Positions 16,221 to 24,903 of a DNA stretch of 57,836 bases are shown here, piece by piece. The first letter of the stretch is position 1, and the number at the start of each line of letters is the position of its first letter. The DNA is from Planctomycetota bacterium. Its GTDB lineage: Bacteria; Planctomycetota; UBA1135; GCA-002748355. The stretch is taken from NCBI GenBank assembly GCA_011321845.1, contig DROQ01000246.1, positions 1-57,836 on the forward strand, in the 5' to 3' direction. The position numbers were made by a program, and so were the translations under genes. Below the pieces are notes generated by a model. That model saw only the letters and a program-made list of their open reading frames with translations. It made no database searches and was not told the DNA's origin.

Positions 16221-17162
16221 ATGATGAAACGACCCCTCCTTTTCAGCCTCCTCGCTTCCTTCCCCTTCGCCTGGGCCTCCTGCGGCTCCAGCCCCAAACC
16301 GGAGAAGGACCCTGAGATCGAGCAACGTTTCCTGGCCGAGCAGAAAAAGCGCGAGGAATTCCTCGCCAAATCCAAGGATACGGGACGCAAACTCATCCTC
16401 CTGGACCAGGCGATGTTCGAGTTCTCCTCCAACTTCTCCCACAAGGAGAACCCCAAGGCCCAGCGCAAGGCCGAGGGCCTCCTCCGCTTCCTGCGGACCC
16501 AGACCCTCAAGATCGAGGACGAGTTGATCCGCCAGCAGCGGGAAGGGAGCATACGGGACCGCTCGATCAGCACCGCCGCCCTCGGTTTCGTCAACGACAA
16601 GAGGGTCCTCCCCCTGCTTGTCGCCGGTCTCAAGGACAAGAACCCCCAGGTGAGGATCTCGGCGGCCTTCGCCCTCGGCGTCCAGGGGAACCCCCTGACC
16701 CCGGTCCAGGAGCTGGGCAGAATCCTCCTCGACGGAGAAGCCGACACCACCCTCCAGCGCAATGCATCCTGGGCCCTGATGCGCATCCAGGAGAACGGCG
16801 CCCCACAAGAGATCTTCCGCAAGCTCTGGGAGAAGTATTTGAAAGGCGACCCGATCTCCAAGGACCTCGTGGTCCTCGTCCACTCCATCCGAGGCCTGGG
16901 CCTCCTCCGCTCCCCCGACGCCCTACCCGCCCTCGTGCCCTACCTGAGTCACCCCAAGCCTCTGATCCGCCAGGCGACTGCCATCGCCATCGGTCGGGCC
17001 GGTAATCGGGACGCTGCCAAGCTCCTGATCGATCTGCTCGGCGGACGGGAGAGCAACCCCAACGTCCGCCTCGCCGCCCGCAAGGCCCTCAAGGCCCTGG
17101 CCGGGGGCGCGGTCGACCGCGAATACGATCTCGCTGCCTGGAAAAAGGAGTTCGGCCTCTAA
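16221..17162 (+). CDS. HEAT-repeat lipoprotein
   Basis: Probably a 313-residue lipoprotein: basic start, hydrophobic stretch LLFSLLASFPFAWASC ending in a lipobox-like ASC. After a charged helix-rich segment (residues about 25-110), residues 120-310 are alpha-helical repeats of the HEAT/PBS-lyase kind. They can be seen in RVLPLLVAGLKDKNPQVRIS, ALPALVPYLSHPKPLIRQAT and AAKLLIDLLGGRESNPNVRL. Such repeats mediate protein contacts. Three ATGs (16209, 16221, 16224) could begin it; 16221 leaves a compact signal peptide. It diverges from the leucine-dehydrogenase-like operon with a 137-bp gap that must carry both promoters. Confidence 0.7.
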   Translation: MMKRPLLFSLLASFPFAWASCGSSPKPEKDPEIEQRFLAEQKKREEFLAKSKDTGRKLILLDQAMFEFSSNFSHKENPKAQRKAEGLLRFLRTQTLKIEDELIRQQREGSIRDRSISTAALGFVNDKRVLPLLVAGLKDKNPQVRISAAFALGVQGNPLTPVQELGRILLDGEADTTLQRNASWALMRIQENGAPQEIFRKLWEKYLKGDPISKDLVVLVHSIRGLGLLRSPDALPALVPYLSHPKPLIRQATAIAIGRAGNRDAAKLLIDLLGGRESNPNVRLAARKALKALAGGAVDREYDLAAWKKEFGL

Positions 17163-17200
17163 GCCCTTCCCAGAGTTCGTTTCTTGGGGACAATAGAGGC

Positions 17201-18397
17201 ATGTTGGCCCTCGCGCTCTTTTCGGTTCTCGCGCTCCCCCAGCCTCCGCTCCGGCAAGGCGACCAGGGGGTGCAGGTCGCCCTCGAACTGCTGAAGAATT
17301 TTGGAGAAACCAAAGACTGGAAGGATCTCCAAACCCTCCGCGTCCAGCTCCGTGAGACCCGGGCCGCGACGGCCCAAGAAAAAGCCAGGCTGCTCTCTAC
17401 CTCCACCTTCTCCATGGCCTACCCCAACCGCCTGCGCGTCGAAGAGAGACCACCGGGAGGGGGCATCACGATCTACCTTTGGGAGGGCAAGGAAGTCCTC
17501 ATGGGTCCGGGAGGAGGCCCCTTCGTCGCGATCCAGGGAAAGGCCCGTGAGCGCATCCTGTCCCGCTTCGAGCTTTTGGCGGCGTTGTTCTGCTGGGACC
17601 TTCTCCCCTTTCCGAAACAGCCCGGCGTCCAACTCAAGGACCATGTCCTCCAGACCACTTTGCGCATAGATCCCAAGAGCCCGGGCATTCCCATCCGAAG
17701 AGTGTTGGGCAACGACCTCAGGCTCCAGCCGATCCGACAGCTCGTCGTCCATGGGCGACGGTATCGCTGCGGAGGGCGCCTCCGGGGGAAGCTTGCCTTC
17801 CCCTCCAGCTTTCGTTCCCTTGCCGGACCTCTCCTGGAAGTCCAGACATGGTCCGCTGGTTACTCCTACAAGCCTGAATTCTTCCGCCCTCGCAAGACCA
17901 AGAGCGAGGGCAAGGCCCTGGTCCACCAGGGAGGGGAGGAAGAAAATTTTGCCCAACCCATTCTCAAAAGGCTCCCACCGAGCTACGAGATCTGCGTCCC
18001 CGATCCCAAGGACTGGGAGGGCCGCGCCAAACTCCTGGACCGCTTGGGGCGCAAGCTCTTCGCCCTGGGCCAGGAGCCCTCGGGCATGCCTCTCTATGGA
18101 GTGGACGGCAGGATCCGCATCCAATTCGTCCCAAGCGAGGGAAAAACCGCCAAGGCCCCCAAAGGGATCAAGATGCGAGCGCTAGGGGCCCGGGTGGCCC
18201 TCGTTCTCTACGCAAGGGGCCCCTTCGAGCAGACCATGAAGAGTTTGGAGCGACGGCTCAGAGCCCAGGCCAAGGAGATGGGTGTGGAGCGGGCAGGAAC
18301 CTTCTTGGGGATCCCCACCTTTTTTCCGAGCCCGGGCGGCCCCTTTCCGGGACCCAAGGAAAGCCTCACCCTGAGAGGCGAGCTGCTGCTGAGATAG
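17201..18397 (+). CDS. Secreted protein, LolA-like N-terminal part and possible GyrI-like C-terminal part
   Basis: A 398-residue protein with a short hydrophobic leader (MLALALFSVLALPQ). Residues about 40-150 (FSMAYPNRLRVEERPPGGG, then IYLWEGKEVLM) recall the LolA/LppX lipoprotein-carrier fold, in which a denatured-lipid or lipoprotein cavity is built from such strands. The last 120 residues (ARVALVLYARGPFEQTM, then GTFLGIPTFFPSPGG and RGELLLR) have the order of a GyrI-like small-molecule-binding domain. Both matches are weak and made by eye. It starts 38 bases after the HEAT lipoprotein and may share its transcript. Function unknown. Confidence 0.5.
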   Translation: MLALALFSVLALPQPPLRQGDQGVQVALELLKNFGETKDWKDLQTLRVQLRETRAATAQEKARLLSTSTFSMAYPNRLRVEERPPGGGITIYLWEGKEVLMGPGGGPFVAIQGKARERILSRFELLAALFCWDLLPFPKQPGVQLKDHVLQTTLRIDPKSPGIPIRRVLGNDLRLQPIRQLVVHGRRYRCGGRLRGKLAFPSSFRSLAGPLLEVQTWSAGYSYKPEFFRPRKTKSEGKALVHQGGEEENFAQPILKRLPPSYEICVPDPKDWEGRAKLLDRLGRKLFALGQEPSGMPLYGVDGRIRIQFVPSEGKTAKAPKGIKMRALGARVALVLYARGPFEQTMKSLERRLRAQAKEMGVERAGTFLGIPTFFPSPGGPFPGPKESLTLRGELLLR

Positions 18398-18497
18398 GCC
18401 AGGCGGGATTTCTGCAGACTTTTTCCCGGCATGTCTCCCCTGGGGGGCAGGGGAGAGCGGGCAGGTTGCGGTATGATTCTTGCTCCTGGAGGCCCTT

Positions 18498-20345
18498 ATG
18501 AGATCTCTCCCCATCCTTAGCTTGCTCGCCCTTTTCCCCTTGGCCCTTGGGCCCCTGGCTTCGGCTCAGGTGACGATCACGCCCCTTCCCACCCGGAGTG
18601 TTCGGCAGGCTCCGCGGAGCGTTCGGCCCGCTACGCCGCGTCCCAGGACCCCGAACCGCGCGCCCCGTGTCGTCCGACCCGCCCCCAGGACCCCGAGGAT
18701 CCACGTGCGCCCGAGGGTCCAACCCCCTCGGCGAAGCAATCCGCTTCGGCGGACCACCCCCTACCAGCCCAGGAGACCAAGGACCTACCCAAGAAGGACC
18801 CCCACCCCCAGGACCTACAATCCTCCACCCCGGCGGCCTTCGACCCGGCGGCCCTCCTGGCCCGGCAATCCCTGGCGTGGTGGCGGGAGGACCTCGACCA
18901 GTCCCCGCAGGCGGCCCAGCGATCAACCCATCGAACATTTCCGGATCGGAAAGCGCAGGACCAGCATCAGCCCCACGAGTCCCCGCGTCAGCACCCCGCG
19001 CAGCGGGAGCCGCATCCGCCTTCACGAAGACCCGAGGACGGCTCCCCCCCTCTCCCGCAAGAGAAGCTCCTGGCGCCACAAGCCCAAGGCCGACCAACCC
19101 ATCCTCAGTCCCTCCCCCCTCCCTCCCATCCTGGGTCGCTACAAGATTCCCGAGGCAAGGATCCCCAAGGCCAGCATCCCCAAGACAGCGATTCCCAAGA
19201 CAGCGATTCCCAAGACAGCGATTCCCAAGACAGGGATTCCCAAGACAGGGATTCCCAAGACAAAATCCGGTGGCAGGCGCAGCCTCCCCCGGGAAACCCA
19301 CCCCCGCAAAGTTTTCCCCAAGACCAGCTCTCCACGAAAGGAACGCAGGAGGAAGGGGCCCGGCGATCCCAGCATGCGTCGCCTGACCGGGGGAACGGGA
19401 AACGGCTCTGCTTATCGCTCACTGCCTCCAGCCCCCGTCGCCCCCAAGACGGTCGAATACGCGCGCAGAAATTTCAACGGTGGGTCTCGCCATGACTTCA
19501 GCAGGCGCTCCCGCAGGCGGCTGGGCTTCAGTTTCGGGCTCTCCCTGGCCTTTGGCTACGGGTTCTTCAGCGACTGCTGGTACCGCTACGGCTCCCTCTA
19601 TTGGAACATCCCCTACTACTACGACTTCTACTGGTCCACCCCCCTCGCTTGCAGTTGGTATGGGAGGCTCCCCTTCTGGGCACGGAGGAGATGGCACTCC
19701 TACTGGCTCTATAGCTGGTCCAACGCATTCGTCTTCCTCGCCCCATCCTGTGACTACGACCCATGGTTATGGGGAGCCTGGGGACCGCGCTATGGATCCG
19801 GAAGCACCGTGATCGTTCGTGAAGATTCGGGGGTTCGAGAGGAAGAGAGTTCCGTGGACAAATGGAGAGACGCGACCCCCGAGGCCCTGGCCAAGCGCTT
19901 TGTGGAGCTGGGGGACCTCTACTTCAAGACACGCCGCTACGCTCTGGCCTCGGACGCCTATGAGAAGGCGGTGGACATCCTCCCCAAGGATGGGAGCCTG
20001 CGCTTCGTCTTCGCCGACGCTCTCTTCGCCACGGGGGACTACGACCGGGCGGCGATCCAGATCCGCCAAGGCCTCATCCTCCATCCCAGCCTCGCCGAAA
20101 GCGAGATCGACAAGCACGGTTTCTACGGCTTCCCCAAGGATTTCGACGATCACATCGCGGCTTTGAGGACCTACCTGAAGCGCCGCCCCTATGACGCCAA
20201 CGCCCGGCTCGTCCTCCTCTACAACCTCCGCTTCGGAGGGGGAACCAGGGAAGAGACGCTCGAAGAGGGCAAAGTCCTCGCCGACCACCTCCCCGGGGAC
20301 CCCGCGGTCGAAGCCCTGCTGGCTCCCCTCAGGGCAAAGAAGTAG
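18498..20345 (+). CDS. Secreted Pro/Arg-rich repeat protein with TPR-like C-terminus
   Basis: The protein has 615 residues. A signal peptide is followed by a very basic Pro/Arg/Thr/Ser-rich stretch (residues about 30-310). Within this, residues 217-255 are eight copies of a five-residue unit, mostly IPKT(A/G). Residues about 342-435 are extremely aromatic (clusters such as YYYDFYW and WHSYWLYSW). Residues about 455-610 look like TPR helices (ALAKRFVELGDLYFKTRRYA). GGAGG at 18487-18491, 6 bases before the ATG, fixes the start at 18498. The layout suggests an envelope protein with a disordered cationic arm, perhaps binding polyanions such as cell-wall polymers or nucleic acid. That is inference. 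Confidence 0.6.
   Translation: MRSLPILSLLALFPLALGPLASAQVTITPLPTRSVRQAPRSVRPATPRPRTPNRAPRVVRPAPRTPRIHVRPRVQPPRRSNPLRRTTPYQPRRPRTYPRRTPTPRTYNPPPRRPSTRRPSWPGNPWRGGGRTSTSPRRRPSDQPIEHFRIGKRRTSISPTSPRVSTPRSGSRIRLHEDPRTAPPLSRKRSSWRHKPKADQPILSPSPLPPILGRYKIPEARIPKASIPKTAIPKTAIPKTAIPKTGIPKTGIPKTKSGGRRSLPRETHPRKVFPKTSSPRKERRRKGPGDPSMRRLTGGTGNGSAYRSLPPAPVAPKTVEYARRNFNGGSRHDFSRRSRRRLGFSFGLSLAFGYGFFSDCWYRYGSLYWNIPYYYDFYWSTPLACSWYGRLPFWARRRWHSYWLYSWSNAFVFLAPSCDYDPWLWGAWGPRYGSGSTVIVREDSGVREEESSVDKWRDATPEALAKRFVELGDLYFKTRRYALASDAYEKAVDILPKDGSLRFVFADALFATGDYDRAAIQIRQGLILHPSLAESEIDKHGFYGFPKDFDDHIAALRTYLKRRPYDANARLVLLYNLRFGGGTREETLEEGKVLADHLPGDPAVEALLAPLRAKK
19146..19262 (+). repeat. 15-bp tandem repeat encoding IPKT(A/G)
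   Basis: Eight consecutive 15-bp units fill 117 bases in frame. The five central units are nearly identical (ATTCCCAAGACAGCG or ATTCCCAAGACAGGG), while the first two are diverged. The low divergence of the middle units suggests recent slippage expansion within the gene. Confidence 0.9.
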
Positions 20346-20378
20346 AGACGGGGGGGTCGATCCCCGGCCTTCCAGGCT

Positions 20379-21314
20379 ATGATCCCCCGAATGGAATTGC
20401 ATCTTGCCAAACCCAGAGGGTTCTGCGCGGGGGTCGAACGCGCCATCGAGATCGTCGAGAAGGCCCTGGCCCAATTCGGGGCGCCCATCTACGTCCGACA
20501 CGAGATCGTCCACAACGCGGTGGTGGTCGAGGAACTCAAGGCCAAGGGAGCGGTCTTCGTCGACGACCTGGACCTGGTTCCAGCCGGTTCCTGGCTCATC
20601 TTCTCGGCCCACGGCGTCCCCCCCCACGTGGTGGAGACCGCCAAAAAGCGAGAACTCCAGGTCATCGACGCCACCTGCCCCCTCGTCACCAAGGTCCACC
20701 TCGAGGCGCGACACTTCGCCCAGAACCAGGCCACCATCCTCCTCGTCGGCCACCGGAACCACGTCGAAGTCGAGGGAGTCGTCGGGGAGGCCCCCGACTC
20801 CATCCTGGTGATCGAGTCCCCCGAAGAAGCCGAAGAGGTCCAGGTCCCCGACCCCGACAAGGTCGCCGTCCTGACCCAGACGACCCTTTCGGTGGACGAG
20901 GCACGGGCTGTGATCGATGTGCTGAGGCGACGCTTCCCCAAGCTCGCCCTCCCTCACAAGGACGACATCTGCTACGCCACCCAGAACCGCCAAGACGCTG
21001 TCCGCCGCCTGGCCCCCTCCATCGATCTCCTCCTCGTCATCGGGGATAAAACCAGCTCCAACTCCAACCGCCTGCGCGAACTGGGCGAATCCCTGGGCGT
21101 CCCCTCCAAGCTCTTGCTCTCGAGTGCGGAATTACGAGAGGAATGGTTCGAGGGAGTGCGGCGCATCGGCATCACCTCGGGGGCCTCCACGCCCGAGGTC
21201 AGTGTGGAGGAAGTCATGCAAGCGCTCGCCGAGCGAGGAGTCCAAACGACTCGGGTGCTCGACCATCCCGGCGAAGGGCTGACCTTCTCCCTCCCGGAAC
21301 TCCTGCGTCATTAG
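20379..21314 (+). CDS. ispH: 4-hydroxy-3-methylbut-2-enyl diphosphate reductase
   Basis: Last enzyme of the MEP isoprenoid pathway, an iron-sulfur protein reducing HMBPP to IPP and DMAPP. All three cluster cysteines are visible: Cys16 in KPRGFCAGV, Cys in DATCPLVTKVH, and Cys in DDICYATQNRQ. Other family blocks are VRHEIVHN, SAHGVPP, GHRNHVEVEG and SGASTPE near the end. Length 311 residues is normal. The ATG at 20379 is used; the ATG at 20391 (MELHLAKPRG) is equally possible. It ends directly against the convergent gene at 21315, so there is no spacer for separate terminators. Confidence 0.95.
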   Translation: MIPRMELHLAKPRGFCAGVERAIEIVEKALAQFGAPIYVRHEIVHNAVVVEELKAKGAVFVDDLDLVPAGSWLIFSAHGVPPHVVETAKKRELQVIDATCPLVTKVHLEARHFAQNQATILLVGHRNHVEVEGVVGEAPDSILVIESPEEAEEVQVPDPDKVAVLTQTTLSVDEARAVIDVLRRRFPKLALPHKDDICYATQNRQDAVRRLAPSIDLLLVIGDKTSSNSNRLRELGESLGVPSKLLLSSAELREEWFEGVRRIGITSGASTPEVSVEEVMQALAERGVQTTRVLDHPGEGLTFSLPELLRH

Positions 21315-22949
21315 TCATTCGAGTGCGCCGAGGCGCTCCAGCGCCTCCGTCAAGGAGCGCAGGCCCTCTCTCGACCGGTCGATCTCCACCACGGTGGGGT
21401 CGAACCCCCCCAGGACTTTGCGGAATTGGAGTTTCATCCCCCCTTCTTCCTTTTTTTCCGGGCGGCCGTAGCAGGGGAGAACCAGGAAGCGTTCCAACCT
21501 CTTCTCCGCCAGTTGGACCGGGTCCGGGAGATCCCGACCGATGAGAACCAGACGATCCAGGGGACCTTGCATCAGATAGGCCCCGAAGCGGGCGCGCACG
21601 CAACCATCCAGGATCCCCACGACCGAAGTGCGACGAGGCGTGATCCCAAAGCGGGAGCGAAGCAGCTCCTGGATGGCAGGGAGGTAACCCTTGCCCGCAG
21701 GGAAGTGCAGGAACACGGCGACCCCTCCACTCTTGGGTAGGACCTTGCGGGCGGAAAGCCCGAGACCATCCTGGAGGAAGTTCTCATCCCAGCCCTTGGG
21801 AGGGAAGAAGACAAAGGCCTTGGATTGGGGAGACCAGTTGTGCCAGGCCACGCGAACCGGAATGACCGCACCCGTAGGGAGGGCCACCCCGAAGACCCGG
21901 TCTCCGCTGGGAGAATCCTCGGGGAGCCCAGGCTCAGGCTCGCCCTTCTCCAGGGCGCGGCAGAGGGCTTCGCCCTCGCTCAGCGCCCTCAGGGGCCAGG
22001 ACCGAAAGCGATAGGCGTCCCCGAACAACGCCCGAAAGACCTCTCCCTCCAGGACCTTGAGCCGGGCGAGGTCCTGGGCCTGGGGGCGCTCCGGCCCCCG
22101 CCGCTGAAACAGGGCCTTGGAAGCGTCGAAAAACTTCCAGGCCCGCTGGTGGAACCCGGGAGCGAGCCAAAAACGCGACTCCGTTCGAGGCCATTCCACT
22201 CCCCGGGGAGCTGGATCGCCGAGGAGGGTGACCGATGCACGATAAGGCCCGGGAACCAGACCGGCGACATCGAAGGACAGGTAGAGTTCATTGTGCAACC
22301 AGCCTTCGCTGTCCTGGGCGTCCCCCCTCTCCCTCTGGAGAAGGGTCTTGGAACCCCCATCCTGGATCGCAAAGCGGAGCTTCATCTCCTTGGGTTTTTC
22401 CCAGGAAAAGACCCCCTTGGCGGTGAGGAAGATCTTGGTCCTCCCCTCGGCCGGGGCTTGGGGGTCCACCGGGGGGAGGCTTTTTCGTAACAGGGGATAC
22501 ATGCGCCGGCTGATCGCCCGGATCCGCTGGACATCCACGCCTTTCTTCTCGGGATCCACCACCTCCGGCAGAGCGAGCAGGTAGAGGTTGAACCGGTCCA
22601 GGAACCGTCGATCCTCCCCTCCGAGACCTTGGAGGAGAGCCGCGGCCTTGGCCAACTCCTTGGCCCGATCGCTGGCCAGGGATTGGATCCCGTTTTTCTT
22701 CATGGAAGAAAGGATCCAGGGGACCGCCTTCTCGCGACGAGACGGAGGAGCAGCCCGGAAAAGCCGCTCCACCCAGCACTCCCTCCGGGCGAAAAAGTCC
22801 TCCTCGAACTCCCTCCCAAAGGGAGATTGCGCCCTCAAGGAACCCGCGAGGGCGGCAAGAACAAACAGGCAGGCCCCCAAGGGAAGAGGGCGCCTGGGAC
22901 TCACGATCCTCAACGACTCGGATATGTCTTGAGTACCCATTCCTTCCAT
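21315..22949 (-). CDS. Secreted protein of unknown function, possible degenerate alpha/beta-hydrolase end
   Basis: A protein of up to 544 residues with a signal-like segment (LPLGACLFVLAALAGSLRAQS). The middle is helical and charged. From about residue 390 the order of segments (AFVFFPPKG, VAVFLHFPAG, SVVGILDGCV, RLVLIGRDLPDP, FLVLPCYGRPE) resembles alternating strands and helices of an alpha/beta hydrolase, but no Gly-x-Ser-x-Gly nucleophile motif is seen. The ATG at 22949 overlaps the upstream gene by 40 bases. A GTG at 22904 would avoid this and place the signal peptide at the very start, so the true start is uncertain. No function is assigned. Confidence 0.6.
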   Translation of the reverse strand: MEGMGTQDISESLRIVSPRRPLPLGACLFVLAALAGSLRAQSPFGREFEEDFFARRECWVERLFRAAPPSRREKAVPWILSSMKKNGIQSLASDRAKELAKAAALLQGLGGEDRRFLDRFNLYLLALPEVVDPEKKGVDVQRIRAISRRMYPLLRKSLPPVDPQAPAEGRTKIFLTAKGVFSWEKPKEMKLRFAIQDGGSKTLLQRERGDAQDSEGWLHNELYLSFDVAGLVPGPYRASVTLLGDPAPRGVEWPRTESRFWLAPGFHQRAWKFFDASKALFQRRGPERPQAQDLARLKVLEGEVFRALFGDAYRFRSWPLRALSEGEALCRALEKGEPEPGLPEDSPSGDRVFGVALPTGAVIPVRVAWHNWSPQSKAFVFFPPKGWDENFLQDGLGLSARKVLPKSGGVAVFLHFPAGKGYLPAIQELLRSRFGITPRRTSVVGILDGCVRARFGAYLMQGPLDRLVLIGRDLPDPVQLAEKRLERFLVLPCYGRPEKKEEGGMKLQFRKVLGGFDPTVVEIDRSREGLRSLTEALERLGALE

Positions 22950-24211
22950 TTGCGTTCAAACCCAAGAGGGGAAACCCCATAAACAGCTCGGAGCGCATCC
23001 CGGGTGGGCTTCTTTTGCTTCAGGATCCGAACCATCCGGACAAACTTCTTCCCGGGGTCTTTTCCTCCCAGGTCTCCTTCGAAGAGGTAATGGATCCAGC
23101 TGAAGCACACGGCGTGCTCCTTGACGCCGATGGTATCCGTGTTTTTCTGAGAAACCTCTGAAAAGGAGGGAGTCTTTTTCATGGCCACCATCTTGCGCAC
23201 AGGCACCAGCCACTTGCCGGACTTGAAGGACTTGTTGCTGGCCACCTCTTCATAGCAATAGGTGGAACACTTTCCATCGAGGAGAAACTCGAAATAGTGC
23301 CCGATCCCCGCGTCCACCCAGCCCCCCTTGAGATGGCCGATCCACAGCTCGGGTTTGATGTTGGAGAGGAAGATATGCGCGAGGTTGTGCACTAGGGTTC
23401 GGTGCACGTCCGCGTCCTTGGGAGTGAAACGCTTTTGGTAGAGGAAGGAGTAAATGGAATAGATCCCCATCAACTTGACGCCCGAACCCTTGGTGGAAAT
23501 CCCACAAAATTTGCGGCTGGCGAGGGAGTGATCCCTCCCGTCCCGCCAGAAAAAGACCTCGGTGCGGATCCCCATGTCTCCCAGCCCGAGTTGAAGGACC
23601 TTGATGTACCGCTCGCGAAACTCTTCCATGCGCCGCAGGTAGAGATGCAGGAGGTCGTGGGTCTTGAAGCGGACCTTACCGACCTTCATCGGTTTCAGAT
23701 CGCAGACGAAATCGAAATGGGGACCGGCCGCATGGAGGACGGAATGCTGGATCAAATCGTCCACCCGAGCCCGCCGGCGCTTCAGCCAGTCCTGGAGATT
23801 CTTTTTGTACTTGGCGAGGTCCGCCTCGGCCTCCTCGTTCGTGCAGTGTTTGCAGTCCACCAAGAGGGCTCCCCCGCAGGTCTTGCAAGCGGCGGCTTCC
23901 GAGCAGTACCAGAGCACCCCATCCACAAAATCCTGGACATGCCGCTTTCGATGCTTTTTGCAGGGGAGACAGCCCTTACCCTTGCACCATTGGCAGGGCA
24001 CGAGAGGGCTGCTTCTGGGAGGAAAGCGGGGTTTTCTCGGAACGTACCTGTACTTATCCTGGGTCGAGTTCTTCGGTGCGGCCAGGGTCCCACCGCCACT
24101 CGCAATCACGACGACGCACAACCATAGAGCCCAAGAGAGACCGATACCAATGACTCCGGCACCCCCCCTACCCAGACCCTGCGATGGACTCTTGCTCGAT
24201 GCCGGCAACAC
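22910..24211 (-). CDS. Secreted zinc-finger protein with a degenerate gluzincin metallopeptidase motif
   Basis: A 433-residue protein with an N-terminal hydrophobic segment (residues about 20-45). Next comes a DnaJ-like cysteine cluster: CQWCKGKGCLPC (73-84) and CKTCGG plus CKHC (109-123). Further on, HNLAH at 275-279 followed by WVDAGIGHYFE at 298-308 matches the gluzincin layout HExxH...W(L/V)xEGxAxYxE. The catalytic Glu is replaced by Asn and the third zinc ligand Glu by Asp, so it is probably not an active protease. Its 5' end overlaps the divergent HAD gene by 62 bases. A role as a pseudo-enzyme or binding protein is inference. Confidence 0.6.
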   Translation of the reverse strand: MLPASSKSPSQGLGRGGAGVIGIGLSWALWLCVVVIASGGGTLAAPKNSTQDKYRYVPRKPRFPPRSSPLVPCQWCKGKGCLPCKKHRKRHVQDFVDGVLWYCSEAAACKTCGGALLVDCKHCTNEEAEADLAKYKKNLQDWLKRRRARVDDLIQHSVLHAAGPHFDFVCDLKPMKVGKVRFKTHDLLHLYLRRMEEFRERYIKVLQLGLGDMGIRTEVFFWRDGRDHSLASRKFCGISTKGSGVKLMGIYSIYSFLYQKRFTPKDADVHRTLVHNLAHIFLSNIKPELWIGHLKGGWVDAGIGHYFEFLLDGKCSTYCYEEVASNKSFKSGKWLVPVRKMVAMKKTPSFSEVSQKNTDTIGVKEHAVCFSWIHYLFEGDLGGKDPGKKFVRMVRILKQKKPTRDALRAVYGVSPLGFERKWKEWVLKTYPSR

Positions 24212-24902
24212 GGTTCTCCTGATGGATTTCGAATGGTTGAAGGGGCTTTTGTCCCGATATGGCTGGAACTACCAAGTCCAGACCTTGATGCGCGCCGAGG
24301 CTTGGGCACGGCCCCGTCTCTCGCGCTATCTCTCGGAGGGGACTTCGACGGAAGCCCCCGACACGCTCCTATTCTACGCCAAGGCCCTGCTCGAAAAAGC
24401 AGCCAAGATCGAAGAAAAAGAGGGGGAGTCCACCCTTGCGACTCCGAGCGGTGGGCAAATGAAGGAGTTCCTCGGAGCCTTGCGAGCGGAGGACAATTGG
24501 GACCGCCTCTGGAGCCGCGTCCCCCAAGGTCTCCCGCAAGCGCTCGAAGCCTTCCGCGCCTCGGGGCGGCGTCTGGGGATCGTCAGCAACGCGGACGGGA
24601 CGGTTGCGCAAAAGCTGAAGAGGGCGGGCCTGCTGCCCCTTTTCGACTTTGTCGTCGACTCGGCCCTGGTCGGGATAGAAAAACCTGATCCGGGGATTTT
24701 CGAACTCGCCCTCGAGCGCGCGGACCTCCCTCCCGACCGGGTCCTCTACGTCGGCGACCTCTACGCCATCGACGTCCTGGGCGCCCGTCGCGCGGGGATC
24801 ACTGGGGCCCTCGTGGACCCCTTCGGAGACTGGGAGGGAGTCGACTGCCCCACCCGGCCCTCCAGCACTGACTTCGCCCTGGACCTCCTGGCCCAGGGCT
24901 AG
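24150..24902 (+). CDS. HAD-superfamily hydrolase (HAD-IA, HDHD3-like)
   Basis: A 250-residue cytoplasmic phosphatase-like protein. Motif I is LLLDAGNTV (nucleophile Asp17, with the DAGxT variant known in HDHD3-type members). Motif II is IVSNADG near residue 150, motif III the Lys in GIEKPDP, and motif IV VGDLYAIDVLGARRAG. A helical cap lies between motifs I and II. Motif I is so near the N-terminus that the start cannot be later than 24150. The first 62 bases therefore overlap the 5' end of the opposite-strand gene. Substrate unknown. Confidence 0.85.
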   Translation: MTPAPPLPRPCDGLLLDAGNTVLLMDFEWLKGLLSRYGWNYQVQTLMRAEAWARPRLSRYLSEGTSTEAPDTLLFYAKALLEKAAKIEEKEGESTLATPSGGQMKEFLGALRAEDNWDRLWSRVPQGLPQALEAFRASGRRLGIVSNADGTVAQKLKRAGLLPLFDFVVDSALVGIEKPDPGIFELALERADLPPDRVLYVGDLYAIDVLGARRAGITGALVDPFGDWEGVDCPTRPSSTDFALDLLAQG

Positions 24903-24903
24903 T

